A stretch of DNA of 64,000 nucleotides from contig FR888508.1 in assembly GCA_000432155.1 (NCBI GenBank), positions 96,041 to 160,040 on the forward strand, given 5' to 3'. How positions within the stretch are numbered: position 1 is the stretch's first letter; each line of letters starts with the position of its first letter. The position numbers and the translations under genes are program-made. The notes beneath the pieces were generated by a model. The model saw only the letters and a list, made by a program, of their open reading frames with translations. It was not told where the DNA came from and did no database searches. Below, one piece after another: positions 52,189 through 60,884 of this stretch. This DNA comes from Eubacterium sp. CAG:274. Lineage in GTDB: Bacteria > Bacillota > Clostridia > Lachnospirales > CAG-274.

Positions 52189-52231
52189 ATATTACAATAT
52201 TATTTTTATTTTGTCAATATCTATAGATATT
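52189..52231 (-). promoter_or_regulatory. Promoter and palindromic operator of the five-gene operon
   Basis: Minus strand TTGACA (52212-52217) and TAATAT (52189-52194), 17-base spacer. A perfect 16-base palindrome AATATCTATAGATATT (52216-52231) overlaps the edge of the -35 box. The divergent XRE regulator is an obvious candidate for binding it. Confidence 0.6.
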
Positions 52232-52416
52232 ATTTTTTATACTATCTATAAATTATATTTTTATTTTCTTAATCTGAATAAGAGGTAATTTATTTGTAAA
52301 ACTTATAGAATAGCCTCTCACCATCTTAAATATCTAAAGTTATTAAATTATTCACTTCCTAAAATAATTTGTTATTTTGTCCTATTATTTGTATTATTTA
52401 CCTTGGAGGTGTTACT

Positions 52417-52755
52417 GTGGACGAATTCACAAAACAGCTAGGCGACAGAATACGCAATTTAAGGCTTTCTTCGGGCATGAATCAAGAAGAATTGGCTTTC
52501 AAATCCGGTATTAGTGCCGCCCATTTAGGACAGATTGAAAGGGGTCTTAAATCACCAACAATATCAACTATACAAAAGATAGCAAAAGCTCTTAACGTTA
52601 CATTGCCTATTCTTTTTAGCTTTGATTTACCCACCATAAATGTTACATCGCCAGAACTTAACAAAATAAATTCTTATCTTTCTGGACTGTCAGAATGTGA
52701 TATAAAAGATATTTCCAAAATAATTAAATCTATTATTCACATAAAGAATAGCTAA
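52417..52755 (+). CDS. XRE-family transcriptional regulator
   Basis: A 112-residue DNA-binding protein. A Cro/C1-type helix-turn-helix covers about residues 7-65, with GMNQEELAFKSGISAAHLGQIERG and SPTISTIQKIAKAL (standard XRE spacing; quoted parts GMNQEELAFKSGIS and LGQIERG). The C-terminal ~40 residues may dimerise. The start is GTG at 52417, after a well-placed GGAGG; the ATG at 52369 has no ribosome site. Divergent from the five-gene operon across a ~335-base AT-rich gap that otherwise holds only the operon promoter. Confidence 0.88.
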   Translation: MDEFTKQLGDRIRNLRLSSGMNQEELAFKSGISAAHLGQIERGLKSPTISTIQKIAKALNVTLPILFSFDLPTINVTSPELNKINSYLSGLSECDIKDISKIIKSIIHIKNS

Positions 52756-52797
52756 CATTTATGTAGACACATCTGTCCATAATGTCAGATTTTTATA

Positions 52798-52847
52798 CAA
52801 AAAATAGCACCTGACTGTTATATTTTAACAGTAGATGCTATTTTTTT
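52798..52847. terminator. Bidirectional terminator between XRE and kinase genes
   Basis: Nested stems AAAATAGCA/TGCTATTTT and CTGTTA/TAACAG (52801-52844), with A- and T-runs on the two sides. Another small hairpin, TACGCT/AGCGTA, follows at about 52850-52865. Confidence 0.75.
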
Positions 52848-52879
52848 GTTACGCTGTCAGCGTAGTATGTATGAAATTT

Positions 52880-53944
52880 TTAATATGTTGTACTAAAAAT
52901 TAAAAGTAAAAAGAAGTATAAAACGGCTGCTGCTATAAATCTAGGTATGGGTTTAAGTTCCCTAAGCATAGGTATCTTTTTCATAATTCTCCCTCTTGCT
53001 CCAAAAAACCACATAGGAAAAATAAACAAAAGAAAAACAAAGAAAATTTCATTAAATTTCTCTTTAAAATACACTTCTCTATAAAATATAGTATTATATG
53101 TATTCCATAAAAAAACAAAATATAATATTATAGCAATTACTTTTTTATAAATTATATTTGTCCTAAACCCAGGTAAATGATAAGCTATTTTATATAAAAA
53201 CTTTGAATTTTTTTCTGTAACTATTTTTTCAGGACAGTAGGCAGATACATCAATTATAAATTCCTCTATTCTTCTGTATCTCTTTTCAGGGTCAATTTGT
53301 ATAGATTTTGAAATGACATTGTAAAGACCTGTTTTAGTATAAATCTTTTTCTGAACAACATCTCCCGTAAGCATAAAATTTAACAAAGCTCCCATTGAGA
53401 ATATATCTCCTCTGGTGTCTGTTGGTGCAAAGCCATATTGTTCCGGAGATGCAAATCCTGCCGTTCCAAGTAATGTAGTATCTCTACTTTCACTCTTATC
53501 TTCCATTCTTGCTATATCAAAATCCAAAAGTACTGCTCTGTCATTCTCATCAATAATGACATTGTTAGGAGTTATATCTCTATGTACTATATTCCTACCA
53601 TGAATTTGCTTTAAAGCCTCTCCTATATCTATAATATAAGAAACAGCCTTTTCTTCAGAAAAAACACCATTTTGTTTTATTAAATAATCTACACTATCCC
53701 CTTTTATAAACTCCTCTATGATAATATACTCGTCCTCAGCCTTTATAGTGTCTATAATTTTAGGCATATACTTACATTCAATATCACTTATTTTTTTATA
53801 AATTTTATAGATTTTTTCATTTACTACCTTTTTTACAAAAAGTTGTCTTTCTACAGTATCGTAAACAAGTACAGTTGTTCCCTTATCGCTTAATGGCTCT
53901 ATTTCTTTATATTTACTTAATTTATATTCCGTAAAATAATCCAT
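52880..53944 (-). CDS. Membrane-anchored Ser/Thr protein kinase
   Basis: A 354-residue Hanks-type kinase. The ATP Lys is in LFVKKVV (Lys38 or 39), the catalytic loop is VHRDITPNNVII (Asp123, Asn128) and the metal motif is DFD (141-143) in place of DFG. GTAGFASPEQYG is the activation/P+1 region. No clear GxGxxG loop is seen at the N-terminus (SDKGTTVLVY instead). About four hydrophobic segments fill residues 265-350. It lacks PASTA repeats, so it is not PrkC. It is divergent from a plus-strand HTH gene 75 bases away. Confidence 0.85.
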   Translation of the reverse strand: MDYFTEYKLSKYKEIEPLSDKGTTVLVYDTVERQLFVKKVVNEKIYKIYKKISDIECKYMPKIIDTIKAEDEYIIIEEFIKGDSVDYLIKQNGVFSEEKAVSYIIDIGEALKQIHGRNIVHRDITPNNVIIDENDRAVLLDFDIARMEDKSESRDTTLLGTAGFASPEQYGFAPTDTRGDIFSMGALLNFMLTGDVVQKKIYTKTGLYNVISKSIQIDPEKRYRRIEEFIIDVSAYCPEKIVTEKNSKFLYKIAYHLPGFRTNIIYKKVIAIILYFVFLWNTYNTIFYREVYFKEKFNEIFFVFLLFIFPMWFFGARGRIMKKIPMLRELKPIPRFIAAAVLYFFLLLIFSTTY

Positions 53945-54019
53945 AACTATGTCCCTCTTGAAAAAAAATTTAAAATATTATATCATTATACCATAATACT
54001 AAAAAAGGAGCTATTATAT

Positions 54020-54460
54020 ATGATAAAACAAACTGATGAGCTACTTAAAGAACTTGATAATACTTCTGACATAAATCAATATTTATCTACAAATCGTGAT
54101 GAATTAATAGAACAAAATGTTGCTAAATATCTAAATGAACTTCTTGAAAAAAAAGAAAACTTAACAAAAAGCAAAATTATAAAATCCACTTCTCTTTCTG
54201 AATCATATATTTACGACATTTTCAGAGGCGAAAAGAGTAATCCATCAAGAAATAAATTACTTCAAATCGCCTTTGCAATGAGTTTAGATTTAGAAACTAC
54301 TCAAAAGTTATTAAAAATAGCAAAGGTAGGCATTCTATACCCTAGAATTAAGCGTGACAGTATTATAATATTTGCGTTAAACAAAAGCCTAGATTTTTTT
54401 GAATGTGAAAATCTCCTTGAACAAGCAGAAGTAGAGGGATTATCTAGTGATATTAGTTAA
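54020..54460 (+). CDS. HTH protein paired with the Ser/Thr kinase
   Basis: A 146-residue protein. A leader of ~45 residues precedes a lambda-repressor-like HTH (KSKIIKSTSLSESYIYDIF then GEKSNPSRNKLLQIAFAMSL; recognisable parts are STSLSESYIYDIFRG and KLLQIAFAMSL). The C-terminus continues with helical sequence containing LLKIAKVG and IIFALNKSLDFFE. AAAAGGAG precedes the ATG. It faces the kinase gene with a shared intergenic region. Similar small HTH proteins beside kinases occur in Clostridia, to my recollection. It could be the kinase substrate or regulator. Confidence 0.75.
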   Translation: MIKQTDELLKELDNTSDINQYLSTNRDELIEQNVAKYLNELLEKKENLTKSKIIKSTSLSESYIYDIFRGEKSNPSRNKLLQIAFAMSLDLETTQKLLKIAKVGILYPRIKRDSIIIFALNKSLDFFECENLLEQAEVEGLSSDIS

Positions 54461-56576
54461 TAACATTCAAATTTGATATATCTAATTGTCCTGTTTTATT
54501 TACTGTTATAGTACAAGTGCATTTTTCATTTGTATCTGGTTTACGCACAAATAAATTTTCTATTTTTCCATCTTTAAGCAATTGTTTTACAAAATCTGGG
54601 TCAATGGCTGTACAGTAGTTTTCTAATGTATTTTTCCATATGGTAAACTTACAGCCTTGTCGCCAATTTGAACAATAATACCCTTTTGAATTTTCAAAAA
54701 TATGCCCACCACAGTTTGGACAGACTCCCAAAACTTCAGGAGAATTTTTACCTCTTTTTCTGCTTTTATCTGCTGCAAAAATAACCTTACAATCTCCTTG
54801 TTTAGACTGTTCTACAATATAATTGACATACCTTTTTATGCTGTTCATAAACTTTTCAGGTTCCATAGCACCTTTTGAAACTATGGTCATACTCTTTTCC
54901 CATTTTCCTGTAGTTTCAGGTGTTTTCATTTCCTTAGGTACTATTTCTATAAGTTTAATGCCCTTTTCTGTTGGTACAAGATTTTTAGCCTTACGAACAA
55001 TGTAGCCTGTTTTTATAAGTTTTTCAATTATGGCAGCTCTTGTAGCCGGAGTACCAAGACCTGAATCCTTTAGCTGTTCCTTTAAATCTTCGTCTTCTAC
55101 AAATCTACCGGCATTTTCCATAGCCGACAACAATCCTGCCTCATTGTATGCCTTTGGTGGCTTAGTCTTTTTGGAATTAATTTTAACTTTTTTAGCTGTT
55201 TCTTCCTGACCAACTACAACATTTGGAAGAACATCCTCTTTAGTTTTCTTCTTTTCCTTTTCAGAAACTACATTTAATTCTGTCCAACCTTTTTGAACAA
55301 TAGTTGTACCCTTTGTAATGAAATTTTCCTGTTCTACTGTAGTTATTATCCTTGTTGTATTATATATGTAATTTGGATAGAAAACAGCTAAATATCTTCT
55401 GGCAATAAGGTCATAAACCTTAAATTCATCAGCACTTAAACTTTCCACATTAGCTCTTGCCTCTGTAGGTATAATTGCGTGGTGGTCACTTATTTTGCTA
55501 TTATCTATTATTCTTTTAGATATTGGCAATTTAGGAAGTGACAATACATACTCGGCGTAAATACCGTATTCTTTTGTCGCCTTTAACCTGTTTAACATAA
55601 TTGGCAACTTTGGTATCATATCGTCAGAAAGAAATCGGCTATCTGTTCTTGGATATGTAACCATTTTTCTTTTTTCATACAAATCCTGAACAATATCCAA
55701 AGTTTTTTGAGCTGACAAGCCGTATTTTCTGTTGCAATCTCTCTGTAATTCTGTTAAATCATAAAGAAAAGGTGCAGGATTTTTCTTTTCTTCATTTTCA
55801 ATGGAAGTTACACTGCCTGTTTTGCCTTTTACTTTGTTTACTATTTCTTGTGCTACTTCTTTTTTATTAATTCTAGTTTCATTTTTGTCATTAATGTGAG
55901 TCCCCTTATACTCTCCAAAATCAGACTCAACTTCCCAGTATTCTTCTGGTTTAAAGTCATCTATTTCCTTTTGTTTTGATACGATAAGGGCAAGAGTTGG
56001 AGTTTGAACTCTACCAATACTCAAAAGTGAATTATACTTTAATGTGAAAGCTCTTGTAGCATTTATTCCTACAAGCCAATCAGCTTCAGAACGACATTTT
56101 GCCGCCTCATAAAGATTATCATACTCACTACCGTCTTTAAGGGAAGCAAAGCCAGCTGTTATTGCCTCATCTGTCATACTGGAAATCCAAAGTCTTTTAA
56201 AAGGCTTTTTACACCCAACACATTCATAAATATATCTGAAAATCAACTCGCCCTCTCGCCCACTATCTGTTGCACAAATAAGGCTTTCTATCTTAGGGGA
56301 GTTCATAATATTGGAAAGTATATCTAGTTGGCTTTTTGTAGCCTTAATAGGTTTTATTTTTATTTTTTCCGGAATAAATGGCAAAGATTCTACAGACCAC
56401 TTTTTTAAAGATTTATCATAATCTTCGCAATCGTAAAGGGTAACTAAATGACCTACGGCCCAACTGACAATATAGTCATCATTATATAAATATCCCTCTC
56501 CCTTTTTATTGCACTTTAAAACTCTTGCTATATCTCTTGCTACCGATGGTTTTTCGGCAATAACTAACTTTCTCAT
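54453..56576 (-). CDS. topB: DNA topoisomerase III
   Basis: A 707-residue type IA topoisomerase. The N-terminal Toprim domain begins LVIAEKPSVARDIARVL and includes ATDSGREGELIFRYIY. The active Tyr lies in MVTYPRTDSRFLSDD, and SIGRVQTPTLALIV is conserved nearby. A C-terminal zinc finger (CPNCGGHIFEN...CSNWRQGC) follows. Length fits chromosomal TopB. It overlaps the convergent HTH gene by eight bases and follows pncB by three bases. Confidence 0.94.
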   Translation of the reverse strand: MRKLVIAEKPSVARDIARVLKCNKKGEGYLYNDDYIVSWAVGHLVTLYDCEDYDKSLKKWSVESLPFIPEKIKIKPIKATKSQLDILSNIMNSPKIESLICATDSGREGELIFRYIYECVGCKKPFKRLWISSMTDEAITAGFASLKDGSEYDNLYEAAKCRSEADWLVGINATRAFTLKYNSLLSIGRVQTPTLALIVSKQKEIDDFKPEEYWEVESDFGEYKGTHINDKNETRINKKEVAQEIVNKVKGKTGSVTSIENEEKKNPAPFLYDLTELQRDCNRKYGLSAQKTLDIVQDLYEKRKMVTYPRTDSRFLSDDMIPKLPIMLNRLKATKEYGIYAEYVLSLPKLPISKRIIDNSKISDHHAIIPTEARANVESLSADEFKVYDLIARRYLAVFYPNYIYNTTRIITTVEQENFITKGTTIVQKGWTELNVVSEKEKKKTKEDVLPNVVVGQEETAKKVKINSKKTKPPKAYNEAGLLSAMENAGRFVEDEDLKEQLKDSGLGTPATRAAIIEKLIKTGYIVRKAKNLVPTEKGIKLIEIVPKEMKTPETTGKWEKSMTIVSKGAMEPEKFMNSIKRYVNYIVEQSKQGDCKVIFAADKSRKRGKNSPEVLGVCPNCGGHIFENSKGYYCSNWRQGCKFTIWKNTLENYCTAIDPDFVKQLLKDGKIENLFVRKPDTNEKCTCTITVNKTGQLDISNLNVIN

Positions 56577-56579
56577 TTG

Positions 56580-58028
56580 TTACTCCTTGCTCATCTTTTC
56601 CAAAAGACTAATTTTAATATCGTACAATTTTTGAGATAAGTCTACATAAACTTGATGAGGATTTTCAAATCTCTTTGTTTCTTCCCAAAGAGTTTCCATT
56701 TCAGAAATTGCAAAATCTCTTAACTTCATTACACTATCACTATGATATACGCATTGACCCTTATCAAATACCTTTACAAGCATTTCCTTTAATGTGAAAG
56801 TGCCAGCCTTTAATACTGTTTTCTTCCATGGCTCGTGTGGGTCAAAAAGGTGCATATCTTCATTTTCTGTAAAAGTTTCATTTTCAAGACAAATTAAATC
56901 AGCCTTAATCTTGTTATTTTCCTTTTCATAAATTCTGTAAATTTTCTTATTTCCAGGGTTAGTAATTTTTTCGCTATTGTCTGAAAGTTTGATTTTAGGT
57001 GTAAAGTTTTCTCCATCTTCCATAATAGCTGCAAGTTTATAAACGCCACCAAAAGATGGACAATCTTTAGAGGTAATAAGATTAGTACCAACACCCCAAT
57101 TCGTAATTTCTGCTCCCTGCATTTTAAGACTAGCAATAAGAAATTCGTCAAGGTCATTAGATGCTGTAATTGTTGCATCTTTAAAACCTGCATCATCAAG
57201 CATTTTTCTAGCCTTTTTAGATAAATATGCTAAGTCACCACTATCCAATCTAATGCCATAGTTCTTTAATTCAATGCCCTCTTTTTTCATTTGTTTAAAT
57301 ACTTTTATAGCATTTGGCACACCTGAATTAAGAGTATCATAGGTATCAACTAAAAGAGTACAAGCCATTGGATATAGTTTTGCATAGGTATAAAAAGCAG
57401 TATATTCGTCATCAAAACTCATTATCCAACTGTGAGCGTGAGTACCCATAACTGGTACATCAAACATTTGACCTGTCAGAACATTACTTGTACCGGCACA
57501 ACCACCTATAACGGCAGCTCTTGCACCGTAAATACCTGCATCTGGTCCTTGAGCACGCCTTAAACCAAATTCCATAATACCATCACCCTCTGCTGCATAG
57601 CATATTCTGGCAGCCTTTGTAGCAATAAGACTTTGGTGGTTTAAAATATTAAGAATAGCTGTTTCTATAAACTGAGCCTCCATAATAGGAGCAATAACTT
57701 TTAACATAGGTTCTCTAGGAAACATTACACTACCCTCCGGAATAGCATAAATATCCCCTGTAAATTTAAAGTTTTTAAGATAACCCAAAAAATCATCTTC
57801 AAAAATTTTAAGAGATGCCAAGTAATTTATATCATCTTCTGTAAAATGCAAGTTGTTAATATATTCTATAACCTGTTCAAGACCAGCAGAAATGGCATAG
57901 CCACCGTCCATAGGATTTTTTCTATAAAACACATCAAAAATAGCCATTTTATTCTTGTTATTATTTTTAAAATACGCCTGCATCATTGTTATTTCATACA
58001 GGTCAGTTAATAAAGTAAGATTTCTCAT
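56580..58028 (-). CDS. pncB: Nicotinate phosphoribosyltransferase
   Basis: A 482-residue enzyme forming nicotinate mononucleotide in NAD salvage. It begins NLTLLTDLYEITMMQAYF, with the later GTHAHSWIMSF, VDTYDTLNSGVPNAIKV (quoted VDTYDTLNSG) and GIRLDSGDLAYLSKKAR motifs, all standard for the NAPRTase family. Cytoplasmic. It lies three bases before topB and diverges from the Lrp gene. Confidence 0.94.
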   Translation of the reverse strand: MRNLTLLTDLYEITMMQAYFKNNNKNKMAIFDVFYRKNPMDGGYAISAGLEQVIEYINNLHFTEDDINYLASLKIFEDDFLGYLKNFKFTGDIYAIPEGSVMFPREPMLKVIAPIMEAQFIETAILNILNHQSLIATKAARICYAAEGDGIMEFGLRRAQGPDAGIYGARAAVIGGCAGTSNVLTGQMFDVPVMGTHAHSWIMSFDDEYTAFYTYAKLYPMACTLLVDTYDTLNSGVPNAIKVFKQMKKEGIELKNYGIRLDSGDLAYLSKKARKMLDDAGFKDATITASNDLDEFLIASLKMQGAEITNWGVGTNLITSKDCPSFGGVYKLAAIMEDGENFTPKIKLSDNSEKITNPGNKKIYRIYEKENNKIKADLICLENETFTENEDMHLFDPHEPWKKTVLKAGTFTLKEMLVKVFDKGQCVYHSDSVMKLRDFAISEMETLWEETKRFENPHQVYVDLSQKLYDIKISLLEKMSKE

Positions 58029-58180
58029 CAGACTACCTCATTTCATACTTATATATTTTCATTTTGTGCTTTTATAATTTACTTATTATGAACATTATAC
58101 ACCATATACAACGGATTTTCCATATTATTTTATTGAGAAAACAATTACACCTTATGCTTAAATTTTTTAACAATTCTTTC

Positions 58181-58209
58181 TTTACAGCCATAAAAATTTG
58201 TGTTAAAAT
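58181..58209 (+). promoter_or_regulatory. Promoter of the lrp-degV pair
   Basis: TTTACA (58181-58186) and TAAAAT (58204-58209), spacer 17 bases. AGGAGG and the lrp ATG follow at 58250. Confidence 0.6.
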
Positions 58210-58249
58210 GAATATTAACTTAAAAAAATTAAGAAACAGGAGGTTTATT

Positions 58250-58693
58250 ATGGATAAAATAGATAAACAAATTCTTGAAATTTTGCAAGAAAATGCTCGT
58301 ACTCCTCTAAAGAGTATTGCAGAACAAGTATTTTTATCTTCTCCAGCTGTTTCATCACGAATTGACCATTTAGAGAAACAGGGAATTATAAAAAATTATA
58401 GAGCAAGAGTTGACAGACATAAATTGGGGTATCATATTACTGCTTTTATAAATCTTGAAATGAATCCAAATCAAAAGCCAGAATTCTATCCATTTATTAA
58501 GGCAGAAAGAAATGTTCTTGAATGTAATTGTGTTACTGGGGAATACAGTATGCTTCTTAAAGTTGCTTTTCCTAGCACAATGGATTTAGATGAGTTTATA
58601 GGTAGACTCCAAACTTTCGGTAAAACAAGTACACAGATTGTATTCTCTACACCTGTTGAGCCTAGAGGAGTTCCAATTCCAAGTAGTTTTTAG
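58250..58693 (+). CDS. Lrp/AsnC-family transcriptional regulator
   Basis: A 147-residue regulator. The N-terminal HTH (MDKIDKQILEILQENARTP, then SPAVSSRIDHLEKQGII) precedes a C-terminal RAM/ACT-like sensing domain with CVTGEYSMLLKVAF. Lrp proteins sense amino acids and form octamers. The frame is open back to 58064, but AGGAGG sits just before the ATG at 58250. Nine bases separate it from degV, so both are probably cotranscribed. Confidence 0.92.
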   Translation: MDKIDKQILEILQENARTPLKSIAEQVFLSSPAVSSRIDHLEKQGIIKNYRARVDRHKLGYHITAFINLEMNPNQKPEFYPFIKAERNVLECNCVTGEYSMLLKVAFPSTMDLDEFIGRLQTFGKTSTQIVFSTPVEPRGVPIPSSF

Positions 58694-58702
58694 GAGGAAG
58701 TT

Positions 58703-59683
58703 GTGAAAAATATACAGATTATTACAGATAGTTCTGCTGATTTATCCAAAGAAATTGTAGAAAAATATGGAATAGATGTTGTTCCTTTCTATGTTTCATT
58801 TAGTGAGGAAACTTATTTAAAAGAGGGAGAAGAAATTTCTCAAAAGGATTTCTATGACCAATTAGTTTCTTCTGAAGCAAACCCTAAAACAGCTTGCCCA
58901 TCTATTGATGATTATTACACTAGATTTGAAAAAGCTGTTAAAGAAAATTTATCAGTTATTTGTTTTACTCTTTCTCAAAAGTTTAGTGGTTCATTCCAAA
59001 GTGCTGTTAATGCTAAAAATATGATATTAGAAGATTATGCCAACGCCAAAGTAGAAGTTATTGATTCTCTTTCTGCTACAGGAAGTCAAGGTCTTTTAGT
59101 TTTAGAATGTTGCAAAATGGCTGAAAATAATCTTGATTTTGAAGAAGTTTGTCAAAGAAGTAAAATTCTCGCTACTACAAGTGGCATACTCTTTACTGTA
59201 GATGATTTAAAATTCCTTCAAAGAGGTGGCAGAATTGGAAAAGCCTCTGCCCTTGCCGGTAAATTACTTAATATTAAACCTTTAATAAAATTAGATGATG
59301 GGGAACTTTTGCCAGAGGGAAAAGTAAGAGGAAGAAAAAAAGCCATTCTCGAAATAGAGCATGGCATTTCTAAGAAAATAAAAAATGTAAAAGAATTTTC
59401 TTTTGCCAAACTCTCATTTTTCGAAAACGAAAGTCCAGATGATTTAAGATTAGATGAAAATGCTAATTATATTAAGTTAAATATTGGTGCTACTATAGGT
59501 GCTCATACAGGTCCTACAGCTATTGGTATTGCCTATATAAGAAATTACAATGATGATTTTGTAGATAAACTTGTAGTCAAAGAAGAAAAACAGGCTATTA
59601 AAGAAAATAAGAAAATTGAAAAGCTCGAAAAGAAAATCGAAAAATTGGAAAGTAAAAAAGAAAATTTGATAAATAAGAATTAA
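58703..59683 (+). CDS. DegV-family fatty-acid-binding protein with charged tail
   Basis: A 326-residue DegV protein starting at GTG (58703) after AGGAGG. DegV/FakB proteins hold a fatty acid for phosphorylation by FakA. Key elements are ITDSSADLS (5-15), the TLSQKFSGSFQSA segment and GGRIGKASALAGKLLNIKP. After the DegV core (about 285 residues) comes a Lys/Glu-rich coiled coil of about 40 residues (NKKIEKLEKKIEKLESKKEN), which most DegV proteins lack. Confidence 0.9.
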   Translation: MKNIQIITDSSADLSKEIVEKYGIDVVPFYVSFSEETYLKEGEEISQKDFYDQLVSSEANPKTACPSIDDYYTRFEKAVKENLSVICFTLSQKFSGSFQSAVNAKNMILEDYANAKVEVIDSLSATGSQGLLVLECCKMAENNLDFEEVCQRSKILATTSGILFTVDDLKFLQRGGRIGKASALAGKLLNIKPLIKLDDGELLPEGKVRGRKKAILEIEHGISKKIKNVKEFSFAKLSFFENESPDDLRLDENANYIKLNIGATIGAHTGPTAIGIAYIRNYNDDFVDKLVVKEEKQAIKENKKIEKLEKKIEKLESKKENLINKN

Positions 59684-59687
59684 CCTT

Positions 59688-59720
59688 AAAAGTCATACAT
59701 TACATTTAGTGTATGACTTT
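59688..59720 (+). terminator. Terminator after degV
   Basis: AAAGTCATAC (59688-59697) pairs with GTATGACTTT (59711-59720), followed by ATTTGT. Confidence 0.65.
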
Positions 59721-59747
59721 ATTTGTACCTCTAAAAGGAGCTTTTTT

Positions 59748-60824
59748 ATGAACAATATATTCAAATTTGCCACTACTGAATTAAGCCAAGATGCTTTTAT
59801 ATGCTGGTGTATTAACTTTTTTAATTATGATTGTAATTTAAAGAAACTCTCTATTGATTTACTGAAAAAATTTAATATAAAAAATATTGATAAAATAGAT
59901 AGTATAAAAATATTAAAACAATTTCAAAAAATAGATATTTTATTAATATTAAATGGTATTAATACTGCTGTTATAATAGAAGATAAAACCTATACCTCTG
60001 AACATAATAATCAAATTGAAAATTATGTTAATAGCCTCAAAAAATCTGGTTCAAACAATCACTTAAATATAAATGAAAACACCAAAATTGTAGTTGTTTA
60101 TTTTAAGACAGGTTTCCTATTTGAAAATGACAAAAATACCGTTTATAATATTCAAAATAACCATAAGTACAATGGTGCATTAGTAACTGGAAATGATTTT
60201 AAAATAATTTTGGAAAAATATAAAGGAATAAATTATTTATTGGATAGCTATCTTTATAATTTATGTGAAAATTTAGAAAAAGAAAACCATTACCGTTTAT
60301 ACTATAAAAAAGATAATAGCAAACAATGGAATATAAGTACATCACAAATAGCCCAATATGAATTTATAAACAGTCTTTTTCCTGAAAATTGGAGGAAATA
60401 TAAAAACCATATATTTAAAATAAATACAAGGCATAACAATTCCTGTTATCCTTTTACATACATAGATATAGAATATATTGACGAATGTTATTTTCAATGG
60501 AGAGTTGACACAAACAAAACAGGTCCATTTTTAGAATTAAAAATGTATAATAAATATGATAAAAAAAGTGAAGAACAAAAGAATTTACATATTTTAAACT
60601 ACAGAAAGTATAAAGATATAATTAAAGATATAATAATTTCCAATAATATTTTTGAATTTGATGATATTAGCCCTAAAAGAAATAGTGAAAACTGTTTTAA
60701 TCCTACTTTTATACATATATCTCTTGAGCCTATATTTAACAGTTGGAAAACGAAAGAAGAGGAAACAGTATTTATTAATAAAATACAAACAATAACAACA
60801 AAATTTATTAATAAAGTCAAATAA
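59748..60824 (+). CDS. PD-(D/E)XK nuclease-superfamily protein
   Basis: A 358-residue protein starting MNNIFKFATTELSQDAF at the ATG at 59748, after AAAGGAG (the frame opens at 59709 without a ribosome site). The nuclease core is visible: Glu11 in the first helix, Asp63 (KIDILLIL) and Glu78-x-Lys80 (IIEDK), followed by HNNQIENYV. The N-terminal FATxELSQDAFICW is typical of the PDDEXK_4-type group. It is lone, with no methyltransferase or cas gene beside it. Its coding DNA looks more AT-rich than the neighbours, hinting at transfer. A defence role is inference. Confidence 0.75.
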   Translation: MNNIFKFATTELSQDAFICWCINFFNYDCNLKKLSIDLLKKFNIKNIDKIDSIKILKQFQKIDILLILNGINTAVIIEDKTYTSEHNNQIENYVNSLKKSGSNNHLNINENTKIVVVYFKTGFLFENDKNTVYNIQNNHKYNGALVTGNDFKIILEKYKGINYLLDSYLYNLCENLEKENHYRLYYKKDNSKQWNISTSQIAQYEFINSLFPENWRKYKNHIFKINTRHNNSCYPFTYIDIEYIDECYFQWRVDTNKTGPFLELKMYNKYDKKSEEQKNLHILNYRKYKDIIKDIIISNNIFEFDDISPKRNSENCFNPTFIHISLEPIFNSWKTKEEETVFINKIQTITTKFINKVK

Positions 60825-60830
60825 CTTAAT

Positions 60831-60871
60831 TTTAGGTGTTATAATACCGTATTTGTATCATAACACCTAAA
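60831..60871. terminator. Hairpin between convergent genes
   Basis: TTTAGGTGTTAT (60831-60842) pairs with ATAACACCTAAA (60860-60871). T-tails are weak on both strands. Confidence 0.5.
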
Positions 60872-60884
60872 AACATAAAGTTCT

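Noticed and set aside
58064..58249. 62-codon N-terminal extension of the Lrp-type regulator
   Set aside because: It overlaps the likely promoter and reads as low-complexity; Lrp proteins begin near MDKIDKQILEIL.
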